From CAZEHO01 sp964511945 (lineage in GTDB: Bacteria > Actinomycetota > Acidimicrobiia > Spongiisociales > UBA11373): a DNA stretch of 55,369 bases. A program made the translations under genes and the position numbers. Below, piece by piece: positions 31,155 to 39,282 of this stretch; within the stretch, counting starts at the first letter, position 1, and every line of letters starts with the position of its first letter. A model generated the notes under the pieces. It worked only from the letters and a program-made list of their open reading frames with translations. It had not been told where the DNA came from and ran no database searches. Location of the stretch: contig CAZEHO010000018.1 in NCBI GenBank assembly GCA_964511945.1, forward strand, positions 1-55,369, in the 5' to 3' direction.

Positions 31155-31334
31155 CTAGGCCTTGGCGCGACCCCGGAGAAGGCGGGAGCCGAGTGCGTTC
31201 CGGAGGGCGCTGCGGCAGCGCTTGAACGACGTGAGCGGGATCCGTTCGAGGCGATTCACGTCGCAGGCAATCGGGACGGCTCCGAACCACCCCTTGAAGG
31301 CCAAATCGGAATCCTCGATGGGGGGGTGTTCACC
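31155..31334 (-). other. Orphan C-terminal-like reading frame
   Basis: In the gap between two converging genes, a minus-strand frame reads IEDSDLAFKGWFGAVPIACD and FKRCRSALRNALGSRLLRGR before a TAG at 31155-31157. It is more protein-like than its upstream extension, which is antisense to the phosphatase gene. It may be the C-terminus of a lost gene. No start codon or family recognised. Confidence 0.22.
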
Positions 31335-31354
31335 GGGTCGACCCCGGCATCCAA

Positions 31355-32146
31355 CTAGGGCACCAGGTACCTCGCTCGCAGTTGGGCGAGACCGTCGTCC
31401 CCAAGGGCGACCTCGTTGCGGAGATACCCCAGCACCGATCCGGAGCGCGCTTCGATTGCGGCGAGGAACCGCTCGAGCCACGCTTCGTGCACAGCGGTGA
31501 GGGCTTGCACTGCCGGCTCCATGAGATGACCGGAGGCAATGAGGCCCCGCAGCTCTTGCATGTCCTCGGTGGAGGGTGCGGCGGCGAGCGAGGTGTTGCT
31601 CTCCAGGAAGTCGGCCACAACCGCGGCGTGGTCGACCCCGAGGGCGATCAGGATCAGCGCCGCCACCTGGCCGGTGCGATCCTTGCCGCCGCGGCAATGC
31701 CACAACACCGCCTCGTCCGGCGCTGCATCGAGCAGAAACCGGAAGATAGCGCGGACCGATCGGAGCTGGTCGTAGGGTGCATCGAAGCCGCCGGTCAACT
31801 GCCACCAATCCTCCATCTCTTCCGCCGTCAACGTCCCTGCCTCGAACCGTCTCGTGATCCATATCGCAGATTCGTCGCTGGCAAAGGGTGCCGGCACGAC
31901 CGGCCCGGCGTCCCAGCCGGAGGGCTGCTGGTCCTGTTCCCAAGGCGTGCGCAGGTCGATGACCGTCCGCACACCATGGTCGACCAGTCGCTGCACATCC
32001 GCCGCCGATGCCTCATGGAGTGACGCCGACCGAACCAGGCGTCGGGCGGCAACCCGCATCGAGCCCGCCGGGAGTCCACCGAGATCGCGGATGTTGACGA
32101 TCCGTTCCATCTCGGGGAGTTGGGCTGAGCGGGGCGCCGGATGCAC
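31355..32146 (-). CDS. Tyrosine-protein phosphatase family protein
   Basis: A 263-residue phosphatase. The signature loop reads LWHCRGGKDRTGQVAALIL, fitting HC-x5-R with Cys nucleophile and Arg. The N-terminal RIVNIRDLGGLPAG and VRTVIDLRTPWEQDQ are typical of the bacterial Y_phosphatase3 family, which includes phosphotyrosine and phosphoinositide phosphatases. I chose GTG 32146 over ATG 32110 because family members have several residues before NxRDLGG. Divergent from the epimerase gene. Confidence 0.86.
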   Translation of the reverse strand: MHPAPRSAQLPEMERIVNIRDLGGLPAGSMRVAARRLVRSASLHEASAADVQRLVDHGVRTVIDLRTPWEQDQQPSGWDAGPVVPAPFASDESAIWITRRFEAGTLTAEEMEDWWQLTGGFDAPYDQLRSVRAIFRFLLDAAPDEAVLWHCRGGKDRTGQVAALILIALGVDHAAVVADFLESNTSLAAAPSTEDMQELRGLIASGHLMEPAVQALTAVHEAWLERFLAAIEARSGSVLGYLRNEVALGDDGLAQLRARYLVP

Positions 32147-32258
32147 GGGCGCAGTCTGCCACTCCGGCGCAGCGGTCCGGCTGCGCCGGAGACGCCGGCC
32201 GCCAGAGCAGTAGAGTCGGCCCCCGGCCGTCGCCGGCGGCCCTGTCGCAGGAGCAGTC

Positions 32259-33260
32259 ATGACGGCCGTCGTCACCGGTGCCTCCGGGCATCTTGGCGTC
32301 AATCTGCTCCGGTCGCTGCTCGCCACCGGAACAGACGTGCGAGTAGTGGTGCACCGCAACCGCGCCCCGCTGCGCGGTCTCGATGTCGACGTCGTCACCG
32401 GCGACGTGGCCGATCGGGCTGCAATGCGCTCCGCATTCGATGGCGCCGAAACCGTGTATCACCTTGCAGGCGTCATCGCCCTGGGGAGCGATCGTGATGG
32501 CCGGATGCAACGGGTGAACGCCGAGGGCGCCGCAGCGTCGGCCGAGGCCGCACTCCAAGCCCGAGTCGGCAGGTTCATCTTGTGCTCGTCGATCCACGCA
32601 TTCGACCTGGAAGCCGCTGAATCGCCCATCGACGAGCAGGCAGCCCGAACCCCTGCGGAATCCAGGCGTCATGCAGCGTACGACCGGTCGAAGGCCGAGG
32701 GGGAGCGGCGGGTCCGGGCGGTGATCGAGCGCGGACTCGATGCCGTCATCGTTCACCCCACCAGCGTGATCGGGCCGTGGGACTTCGAGCCATCGCGCAT
32801 GGGGAGGGTGTTCCTCGGGCTCTTCGAGGGAAACCTGCCGGCGCTCGTCGGCGGTGCCTTCGATTTTGTCGATGTGCGGGACGTTGCCGAGGGAATGCAG
32901 GCGGCCGCGAGCCGGGGAACGGCCGGGGCGAGCTACCTGCTGTCGGCCCACCGCGAGACCATTCGAGGTATCGCCGAGATCGCCGGCCGGATCACCGGAC
33001 GGCGGCCGCCGAGACTCACGGTGCCCAATCGGCTGGCGGCTGCGGTGGCTCCCGCGATTCAGCTCGTCGCCGGAGTGACCGGATCGGAGCCGATCTACAC
33101 GAGAGCGTCGATCGGGATCGTTCACGACCCGCCCTCTGTGAGCCATGCCAAGGCGACCGAAGAGTTGGGGTATGCGCCGCGGCCGCTGGTCGAGACGATC
33201 AGCGATACGTATCAGTGGTTCTCTTCCGTCGGACGGATCGATTGGGATCCGGATGAGTGA
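32259..33260 (+). CDS. NAD-dependent epimerase/dehydratase, dihydroflavonol-reductase-like
   Basis: A 333-residue extended short-chain dehydrogenase. It starts with the Rossmann motif VVTGASGHLGVNLLRSLLAT (G-x2-G-x2-G) and has the catalytic YDRSK (Y-x3-K) near residue 143 with upstream LCSS. The substrate loop includes VIVHPTSVIGPWDFEPSRMG. The sequence resembles dihydroflavonol reductase/3beta-hydroxysteroid dehydrogenase-type enzymes. The next gene overlaps by eight bases and is steroid 5alpha-reductase-like, so the two may modify the same isoprenoid or steroid-like lipid. Substrate unproven. Confidence 0.87.
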   Translation: MTAVVTGASGHLGVNLLRSLLATGTDVRVVVHRNRAPLRGLDVDVVTGDVADRAAMRSAFDGAETVYHLAGVIALGSDRDGRMQRVNAEGAAASAEAALQARVGRFILCSSIHAFDLEAAESPIDEQAARTPAESRRHAAYDRSKAEGERRVRAVIERGLDAVIVHPTSVIGPWDFEPSRMGRVFLGLFEGNLPALVGGAFDFVDVRDVAEGMQAAASRGTAGASYLLSAHRETIRGIAEIAGRITGRRPPRLTVPNRLAAAVAPAIQLVAGVTGSEPIYTRASIGIVHDPPSVSHAKATEELGYAPRPLVETISDTYQWFSSVGRIDWDPDE

Positions 33261-34011
33261 GCCGGCGCTCCATTCATTGGCGACCTGGGCAGAGATCGGG
33301 TTTGCGGTTGCGGCCCTGGTAGCCCTGGTATTCGTCACGGCACCGTACGGACGACACCGCAGGGCCGGCTGGGGACCGACGATCCCGAACGTCGTCGGCT
33401 GGGTGTTGATGGAATCGCCCGCAGTCCTGGCCTTCGCTGCGATTTACCTGACCGGTCGCAATGCATTCGATACGGTGCCCGTCGTACTCGGCACGATGTG
33501 GATGGTGCACTACGTGCATCGCACCTTCGTGTTCCCGTTCCGAGTCCGATCCACCGAGAACCGCATGCCTGTCGTGATCGCGGCGATGGCCTTCGTGTTC
33601 AACTGGCTGAACGCCTACATCATTGCCCGCTGGATCTCCCATCTGGGCGAATACGACGCCTCGTGGTTGCGGGATCCCAGGTTTGTCGTCGGGGCGGCGC
33701 TGTTCTTGCTCGGCTTGGCGGTGAACCTGCGGGCGGACACCATGCTGATCCGCCTGCGCTCACCAGGGGAGAGCGACTACAAGATCCCGCGCGGTTGGCT
33801 CTACGAGTACGTCGCCTGCCCGAACTACCTCGGAGAGATCGTCGAATGGGCCGGTTACGCCATCGCCACCTGGTCACTGCCCGGACTGGCGTTTGCGGTC
33901 TTCACCGCGGCCAACGTCGGACCCCGAGCCATCGCCAACCGCCGCTGGTATCGCGAGACCTTCCCGGACTACCCCGCAGAGCGAAAGGCTCTCATCCCGT
34001 TCGTGCTGTGA
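33253..34011 (+). CDS. Steroid 5-alpha-reductase-like membrane protein
   Basis: A 252-residue polytopic membrane protein with about six helices. The C-terminal signature CPNYLGEIVEWAGYAIATWS and AIANRRWYRETFPDYPAERK is the conserved NADPH-binding end of the 3-oxo-5-alpha-steroid 4-dehydrogenase family. ATG 33253 lies inside the 3' end of the epimerase gene. With an oxidoreductase of the 3beta-HSD type just upstream, this looks like a lipid or steroid-type double-bond reduction pair. Bacterial members may act on other polyprenyl or steroid substrates. Confidence 0.85.
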   Translation: MSEPALHSLATWAEIGFAVAALVALVFVTAPYGRHRRAGWGPTIPNVVGWVLMESPAVLAFAAIYLTGRNAFDTVPVVLGTMWMVHYVHRTFVFPFRVRSTENRMPVVIAAMAFVFNWLNAYIIARWISHLGEYDASWLRDPRFVVGAALFLLGLAVNLRADTMLIRLRSPGESDYKIPRGWLYEYVACPNYLGEIVEWAGYAIATWSLPGLAFAVFTAANVGPRAIANRRWYRETFPDYPAERKALIPFVL

Positions 34012-34047
34012 CACGGCTGGTTCCCGGGACTGCAAGAATCGACGGAC

Positions 34048-35160
34048 GTGACCGAACACAACCACCACGAGCGGTTTCATGCGTTCGTCGAGACACTGCG
34101 CCGTGGCGAGACATGGAAGCGCCTGCTCCGCGGCCTGATCTCAATCGCCATCGTGGCCGGGATCTTCATCGGGGTCATGCCGCGCCTTGCCAGCTACTCC
34201 GACGTCTGGGACACGCTAAAGGCGATGACCGCGATCGAGGTGGGCACCCTGGTGCTCGTGGGCGCCTGGAACATCGTGACCTACTGGTTCGTCATGGTGG
34301 CTGTGCTGCCGGGCCTCAGCTACGGCCAGGCGGCGGTTGCTAATCAGGCGTCGACGGCGGTGAGCAACACGCTGCCGGCCGGCGGGGTGATCGGGCTCGG
34401 GATGACCTACTCGATGTACAGCTCGTGGGGATTCACCAAGGCCGATTTCGCCCTCGCCGCGCTCGTCTCCGGCGTGTGGAACAACTTCGCCAAGCTCGGA
34501 TTCCCGATCGTGGCACTCGCACTCCTCGCATTCACCGGTGATGCCAGTCCGGCGCTCATCATCGCCTCCGTCATCGGTCTCGCGGTACTCGCGGGGGCCA
34601 TCATCCTGCTGGCGCTGGTGCTTCGCTCAGAGGCCACCGCAGCGGCCGTCGGCCGCTTCCTGGGCTCGACCGTCGCGTGGCTCAAGCGGCTGATCAGACG
34701 TCCTCCCAGCAGCGGCTGGCCCGAAGCTGCGGTGCGCTTCAGCTCACAAACGGCCGACCTCCTGCGGGACCGCTGGCTCAGGATCACCGTCGCCACCCTC
34801 ATCAGCCACAGCTCGCTCTACGTGGTGCTGCTGATTGCACTCCGTCACGTAGGGATCGCAGACAGTGAGGTTTCCTGGGTCACCGTCCTGGCCGGTTTCT
34901 CATTCGTCCGCCTGATTTCCGCACTTCCGATCACACCCGGAGGCGTCGGCATCGTTGAGCTCGGCTATGCCGCGTATCTCAGCATCGGTCTGGGCGACAC
35001 TGCGGCCGCCCAGGTGGTCGCTGCGGTGCTGGTGTTCCGGTTCATCACCTACTTCCTGCCGGTTCCCTTCGGTGCAGGGGTGTACGTGTTTTGGCGCCGC
35101 AACCGGGGTTGGCGCAAGGCTCCGCCCGATCTCGAGGAGCCGACACCGGAACGCCCCTAG
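34048..35160 (+). CDS. Flippase-like / LPG synthase transmembrane family protein
   Basis: A 370-residue membrane protein with about eight helices, belonging to the lysylphosphatidylglycerol synthase transmembrane (UPF0104/AglD-like) family. Family features are NQASTAVSNTLPAGGVIGLG and, near the C-terminus, SFVRLISALPITPGGVGIVE. No catalytic LysX or MprF domain is attached. Related proteins are thought to move or recognise lipid-linked intermediates. GTG start, leaderless-looking (AAGAAT 10 bases upstream). It follows the steroid-reductase-like gene by 36 bases and may share its transcript. Confidence 0.82.
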   Translation: MTEHNHHERFHAFVETLRRGETWKRLLRGLISIAIVAGIFIGVMPRLASYSDVWDTLKAMTAIEVGTLVLVGAWNIVTYWFVMVAVLPGLSYGQAAVANQASTAVSNTLPAGGVIGLGMTYSMYSSWGFTKADFALAALVSGVWNNFAKLGFPIVALALLAFTGDASPALIIASVIGLAVLAGAIILLALVLRSEATAAAVGRFLGSTVAWLKRLIRRPPSSGWPEAAVRFSSQTADLLRDRWLRITVATLISHSSLYVVLLIALRHVGIADSEVSWVTVLAGFSFVRLISALPITPGGVGIVELGYAAYLSIGLGDTAAAQVVAAVLVFRFITYFLPVPFGAGVYVFWRRNRGWRKAPPDLEEPTPERP

Positions 35161-35189
35161 ACGGGGTCGGAGAGTACGCTCGGCGGACG

Positions 35190-36167
35190 ATGGCATACCG
35201 CTTCGTGCTCGGCCTCTGCCTGGTGACACTGCTCGGTGTCGCCTGCGGCGACGGGGCCGTGGGCGACACCCGGGGGGCCGAGCCGACATCGTCCTCGACG
35301 CCGCTCCCGACGACACTGCCGGCCACGACCAGCAGCACTACCACGTCGTCCACCACCTCGACGACATCGACGACGACCACGACTGTTCCGCCGACGACTA
35401 CGACGCGACCGCCACCCCCTACAACCACGTCGACCACGACATCGACCACGACGACCACCACGACGGCTGCGCCAACGACGACGAATCCGTCTGCGCCGCA
35501 CGCCACCCGGGAGATATCCGGCGACCAGCCACTGCGCATCTGGGTGATTGGGGATTCACTGGCGGGACCGATGGGAGGAAGCATGGTGCCGATGGGCCGG
35601 GCGACCGGTGTCGTCGTCACCTACATCGATGCCGAGGTGGGGTCCGGATTGGTGCGGACCGACGAGTGGGATTGGCCGGACGTCGTCAGGGATCGGCTGC
35701 CCGAGGTGTGGCCCGATGTGATAGTGACCCTCATCGGCACCAATGACGGTCAACCGCTCTACGCGGACGGAGTGCGCCTCGAACGCAACACTCCGGAGTG
35801 GTTCGCGGCCTACCGGCCGATCGTCGAGGCGTTCATAGATCAGCTCGCCGGTGCGGTGTCGCACGTGTATTGGGTCGGTCTCCCACCGATGGAGGGACCC
35901 AACTTCACTGCCCGGATGACCGAATACAACGAGCTCTACCAGGAGCTGATCAAAGCTCGCAGCAACGTCACCTTCGTTTCCTCCTGGGAAGTCCTCACCG
36001 ACTACTACGGCCGGTATCTGCCCGAGATCTCCAACGCTGCCGGAGACCCCATCCCCTTGCGGCACGAGGACGGCATTCACTTCGCCGCAGCAGGAGCGAA
36101 TCGTGTCGCCAGGGTCGTGATCGAGGCGATTGCAGCCGGATGGGGGTTCACCGAGCTCCTCGGCTGA
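35190..36167 (+). CDS. SGNH/GDSL hydrolase lipoprotein
   Basis: A 325-residue lipoprotein: signal with lipobox LLGVACGD, a long Thr/Ser/Pro linker (about 30-125), then an SGNH hydrolase domain. Block I is LRIWVIGDSLAGPMGG (catalytic Ser), block III IVTLIGTNDGQPL-like (here VTLIGTNDGQP, Asn), and block V HEDGIHFAAAGANRVA (Asp-x2-His). Members of this secreted group hydrolyse or transfer acyl groups on wall or surface glycans. ATG 35190 is fixed by the signal peptide and follows a TACGCT element by nine bases. Confidence 0.83.
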   Translation: MAYRFVLGLCLVTLLGVACGDGAVGDTRGAEPTSSSTPLPTTLPATTSSTTTSSTTSTTSTTTTTVPPTTTTRPPPPTTTSTTTSTTTTTTTAAPTTTNPSAPHATREISGDQPLRIWVIGDSLAGPMGGSMVPMGRATGVVVTYIDAEVGSGLVRTDEWDWPDVVRDRLPEVWPDVIVTLIGTNDGQPLYADGVRLERNTPEWFAAYRPIVEAFIDQLAGAVSHVYWVGLPPMEGPNFTARMTEYNELYQELIKARSNVTFVSSWEVLTDYYGRYLPEISNAAGDPIPLRHEDGIHFAAAGANRVARVVIEAIAAGWGFTELLG

Positions 36168-36229
36168 GGGGGCGGTCGGCCCCCCAAGCGGGGGTAGCAT
36201 CGGCAGCCCGACCTGCGGAGTCCGCCCCG

Positions 36230-36655
36230 ATGCATGAGTTCGCTCTCGCCGATGCCATCGTGACCGCGGCACGCAGCGCGGCCCACGATGCAGGCATCGA
36301 CGTGATCGACCGGGTGGTCGTCACGATCGGGGAGCTGCAGCAGATCCGCGCCGACCTCTTCGAGTTCTCCCTCACCGAGGTGATTCCGCAGACCGACGAT
36401 GCCTTGGCCGACACCGACTTCGTTCTCGAGCACGAAGCGGCCCGGTTCGAGTGCCGTCCGTGTGAAACCTCTTTCGGACGAACCGACCTCGGTGACCCGT
36501 CGGACCACGACGCCGAGGCTGCCCACTTCGTCCCGGAGCTCAGTCATGCCTTCGTGCGATGCCCGGCCTGTGGGAGCCCGGACTTCGAGATCACCGCCGG
36601 CCGCGGCGTGACGCTGAGCAGGGTCGAGGGTCGAGGAGCGGGTGAGGAGACCTGA
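36230..36655 (+). CDS. hypA: Archaeal-type HypA nickel metallochaperone
   Basis: A 141-residue HypA, longer than the usual 113-115. The start MHEFALADAIV carries the nickel-binding Met-His-Glu. The zinc site is CRPC and CPAC with a 32-residue insertion containing AAHFVPELSHAFVRCPACGS and followed by DFEITAGRGVTLS. That insertion is, as I recall, characteristic of Thermococcales HypA, which works with a Mrp/MinD-type HypB. Such an ATPase gene overlaps its 3' end here. It should deliver Ni to a [NiFe] hydrogenase precursor. No hydrogenase genes are in the window. No clear ribosome site before the ATG. Confidence 0.87.
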   Translation: MHEFALADAIVTAARSAAHDAGIDVIDRVVVTIGELQQIRADLFEFSLTEVIPQTDDALADTDFVLEHEAARFECRPCETSFGRTDLGDPSDHDAEAAHFVPELSHAFVRCPACGSPDFEITAGRGVTLSRVEGRGAGEET

Positions 36656-37382
36656 CGTGGACCCCCGGATCGCCGTCATCGAGCACCGCCTCGCCGGGAT
36701 TCGCCGGGTAGTGGGCGTGACCGGGAGCAAAGGCGGTATCGGCAAGAGCGTTGTGTCTACATCTCTGGCGCTGTCGCTGGCGGACCGGGGGATGGATGTC
36801 GGCCTGTTCGATCTGGATTTCACCTCGCCGAGCGACCACGTGATCCTGGGACTGGAGCTCAGCTTTCCCGATGAGGCCTTCGGCATCGATCCCCATATCG
36901 CTCATGGGATCAGCCTGATGTCGGTGGCCTCCTTCACAGGTGATGCGGCAACGCCGTTGCGCGGAGCCGACACCACCCACGCGCTCCTTGAACTCCTGGC
37001 GATCACCCGCTGGCAGGAGCTCGACGTGCTGGTGCTCGACTTGCCACCCGGACTCGGGGATGCGGCGCTGGATGTCATCCGCTTCATCCCTCGGGTCGAG
37101 TTCCTGCTCCTCGGCACCGGCTCCAGCGTCGTCATTGAGAGCGTTCGGAGGGCGATCGCACTCCTCACCGAACTCGACGCCCAGATGCTCGGGGTGATCG
37201 AGAACATGCGCCGAGCCGAGAGTGATGCAGTGGCTGATCTGGCACTCGGCTTCGGGGTCCCCTTCGTTGGCTCGGTTCCGTTCGATCCGGCTCTCGAGAG
37301 TGCACTCGGTGATGTCGATCGCTTGCGGACCACCGCCGCGTTCCTCGGTGTCGACCGTCTCGGACGGGCGATCATCGAGTAG
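36642..37382 (+). CDS. Mrp/MinD-type ATPase, HypB functional equivalent (HypB_AT-like)
   Basis: A 246-residue SIMIBI P-loop ATPase. The deviant Walker A is VTGSKGGIGKSVVSTSLALS; Walker A' is LFDLDFTSPSDHVILGLE and Walker B is VLDLPPGLGD. The segments PLRGADTTHALLELLAITRW and SDHVILGLE match, from memory, the archaeal HypB of Thermococcus (Mrp/MinD family), unrelated to the classical HypB GTPase. There is no C-terminal CxxC Fe-S motif as in Mrp/NBP35 scaffold proteins. GTG 36642 overlaps hypA by 14 bases; GTG 36657 is an alternative start. Expected role: ATP-dependent Ni loading of HypA. Confidence 0.82.
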   Translation: MRRPDVDPRIAVIEHRLAGIRRVVGVTGSKGGIGKSVVSTSLALSLADRGMDVGLFDLDFTSPSDHVILGLELSFPDEAFGIDPHIAHGISLMSVASFTGDAATPLRGADTTHALLELLAITRWQELDVLVLDLPPGLGDAALDVIRFIPRVEFLLLGTGSSVVIESVRRAIALLTELDAQMLGVIENMRRAESDAVADLALGFGVPFVGSVPFDPALESALGDVDRLRTTAAFLGVDRLGRAIIE

Positions 37383-37480
37383 TGGTGGCGGTTCAGCTGC
37401 GGCTCAGGACGCCTCCGGCATCGTCGGTCAGGGCGCGGCCTGATCGCCGGAAAACCTCGGCAACACCATGAGACACGGCC

Positions 37481-37888
37481 CTAGCGGGAATCGGCTCCGA
37501 GGCCCGCAAGCAGCGCCAGGGCGTAGGCATCCGGCGCAGCCGCAGCACGAAACGATCGCTCGGAACCATCGATCCTGGCATCACGCCGAAAGGCGTCCTC
37601 GACGGCGTGCAGCGAAACGAAGCGTTCGTCGAGGAGTTCGCGCAGCTGGCGCTCAGACGGCAGCCAGACCACCTCGTGCTTCATGATCGCATCGAGTGCC
37701 CATTCCACGGCACCGTTGAACGCGATCTCCACACCGCCGGTGACCCGTCGCACCCCGACCGTCATGTTGCTCACCGAGAAGGTCTCGTCGTCAAGGTCCC
37801 GGTCGGGAATGAAGAATCGGTCACCGTCGGAGGGTTCCCAGTGGAGCCCGGCATCGCGCAGCTGCCGGGCGAGCTCGATCGAGATCAT
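37481..37888 (-). CDS. Conserved actinobacterial hypothetical protein
   Basis: A 135-residue protein from ATG 37888 with MISIELARQLRDAGLHWEPS, DRFFIPDRDLDDETFSVSNM and VEWALDAIMKHEVVWLPSER. I recognise this arrangement from many actinobacterial genomes, where it is sometimes labelled pilus assembly CpaE without functional support. The N-terminal Leu-rich helix followed by GDRFxxPDRDxDD suggests a small alpha/beta binding domain. It is divergent from the APH-like kinase gene. The much longer upstream ORF extension is antisense to that gene. Confidence 0.65.
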   Translation of the reverse strand: MISIELARQLRDAGLHWEPSDGDRFFIPDRDLDDETFSVSNMTVGVRRVTGGVEIAFNGAVEWALDAIMKHEVVWLPSERQLRELLDERFVSLHAVEDAFRRDARIDGSERSFRAAAAPDAYALALLAGLGADSR

Positions 37889-38061
37889 GTGGCGATTGTG
37901 GGAGCGGCACCGATTCCTGTCAACGGAGCAGCCGTACACTCGAGCCGGTCCTGGAGGCGATTCTGAAGCCGTTCGAAGAACTGACGGTCCGTGGACGCAA
38001 TCGCAGACTCCGAGCCTCGGCCCTTGGCGCGCTGACCGCGTTCGGAGTTGAACCGGCCGCG

Positions 38062-38961
38062 ATGCGGCTCCTTGCTCACGACACGAACATGGTCTTCGGG
38101 GTGCGAGCGGCAGACGGCAGGCGCCTTGTGGTCCGAGTCGGAATCGTCGGCTCCATTCAGCATCCGATCCGGCAGATTCGCTCGGAGATGAACTGGCTGG
38201 CGGCGCTGGCGGATTCCCCGATCCTGGCACCGGTACCACTCGAAACCGCGGCGGGGGAGCGGGTGGTGGAGATCGACACTCCGGGGATCCCCGGACCGCG
38301 CCCGTGTGTGGTGATGGAGTGGATCCCGGGCCACGTGCTCGAAGCGGACCTCGGAAGCGGCACGATGGAGGCGTACGGCGGCCTCGCCGCGGGGCTCCAC
38401 GAGCATGGAGCGGGGTTCGTGCCCTCCGGAGAGGGGCCGGTGCCGCGCCACGACGAGGTCTTCCCCTTTGATGAACCGGTGGTGCTTTACGACGGAGATC
38501 ATCGGCACCTTCCCCCGGAGCGGCGAGCCCGCTTCATCGCCGCTGCAGCCCACGTGGAGCAGGCGATCGCTGTTCTCGCGACGGAATCCGGCCCGATGCA
38601 GGTGCTGCACGGCGATCTCCACATCTGGAACGTCCTCAAGACGCGCCGCGGTCTGGCTGCGATCGACTTCGAGGACCACCTCTGGGGCTGGCCGATTCAG
38701 GATCTCGGGATCGCCCTTTACTACCTGGTGAGCCGCCCCGAGTACCCGGCCCTGCTCGAAGCATTCCGAAGAGGCTACGAACGGGTCCGTTTGTGGCCCG
38801 AACGCCGGACCGGCGAACTCGAAACGTTCATCATGGGCCGTGCCCTGGTCCTGGCGAACGACGTAATCCTGCTGGAGCGGGCGGGAGAGCCCGGGCTCGA
38901 GGCAGATCGCTTCTTCACCGCCGCCGACCAGTTGCTGCAGCGCCTTCTGCGGGACGCCTGA
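38062..38961 (+). CDS. Aminoglycoside phosphotransferase-like kinase (APH family)
   Basis: A 299-residue protein with kinase-like fold: FGVRAADGRRLVVRVGI (N-lobe Lys/Arg), the Brenner motif VLHGDLHIWNVLKTRRG (HGDxxxxN) and the metal Asp in AIDFEDHLWGWPIQDLG. It phosphorylates a small hydroxyl or amine substrate; the family includes choline, homoserine and aminoglycoside kinases. The ATG at 38062 may not be the real start: in-frame sequence from CTG 37951 (LEAILKPFEELTVRGRNRRL) is also protein-like, yet no ATG, GTG or TTG precedes it in frame. Confidence 0.8.
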   Translation: MRLLAHDTNMVFGVRAADGRRLVVRVGIVGSIQHPIRQIRSEMNWLAALADSPILAPVPLETAAGERVVEIDTPGIPGPRPCVVMEWIPGHVLEADLGSGTMEAYGGLAAGLHEHGAGFVPSGEGPVPRHDEVFPFDEPVVLYDGDHRHLPPERRARFIAAAAHVEQAIAVLATESGPMQVLHGDLHIWNVLKTRRGLAAIDFEDHLWGWPIQDLGIALYYLVSRPEYPALLEAFRRGYERVRLWPERRTGELETFIMGRALVLANDVILLERAGEPGLEADRFFTAADQLLQRLLRDA

Positions 38962-39014
38962 GGAGCCCCTGTGCCGGCGATCGACGTCATGGTGGCTTCT
39001 AGCATGGGCCGGTC

Positions 39015-39278
39015 GTGACCGCCGATCCCGGGCTCGCCCCGCCGTCGTCCATGCGCCAGGTCCTCAGGGAGGGCTTCGCGCTCGTCGTCCGTTTCGTTCG
39101 GGCACATCCGGTCGCGTTCAGGATCGCCGTTGGCGGGGCAACGGCATTCGCAGGTGTGATCGTCGGTGGGGCGGTCGTGGTCGGCCGGGTCACGGACGAC
39201 CTCATCGCCCCGGTCCTCGACGAAGGGGTCCCCGTCGGGGGCAAGTGGCTCGGGGCGGGGCGGCCGGAATCGAAGTGA
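39015..39278 (+). CDS. N-terminal fragment of an ABC exporter, or small membrane protein
   Basis: An 87-residue protein from GTG 39015. It contains SMRQVLREGFALVVRFVRAH, one membrane helix (VGGATAFAGVIVGGAVVV) and GRVTDDLIAPVLDEG. The helix followed by GRVTDxxIxPxL is how type IV ABC exporter half-transporters begin in actinobacteria, where 550-600 residues follow. Here the frame ends soon after (GRPESK). It could be a truncated exporter gene or a small protein derived from one. The next gene begins four bases after its stop. Confidence 0.55.
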   Translation: MTADPGLAPPSSMRQVLREGFALVVRFVRAHPVAFRIAVGGATAFAGVIVGGAVVVGRVTDDLIAPVLDEGVPVGGKWLGAGRPESK

Positions 39279-39282
39279 TCTC

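Noticed and set aside
32013..33338. 441-codon minus-strand ORF
   Set aside because: Antisense to the epimerase gene, rich in Asp/Arg/Gly from mirrored codons.
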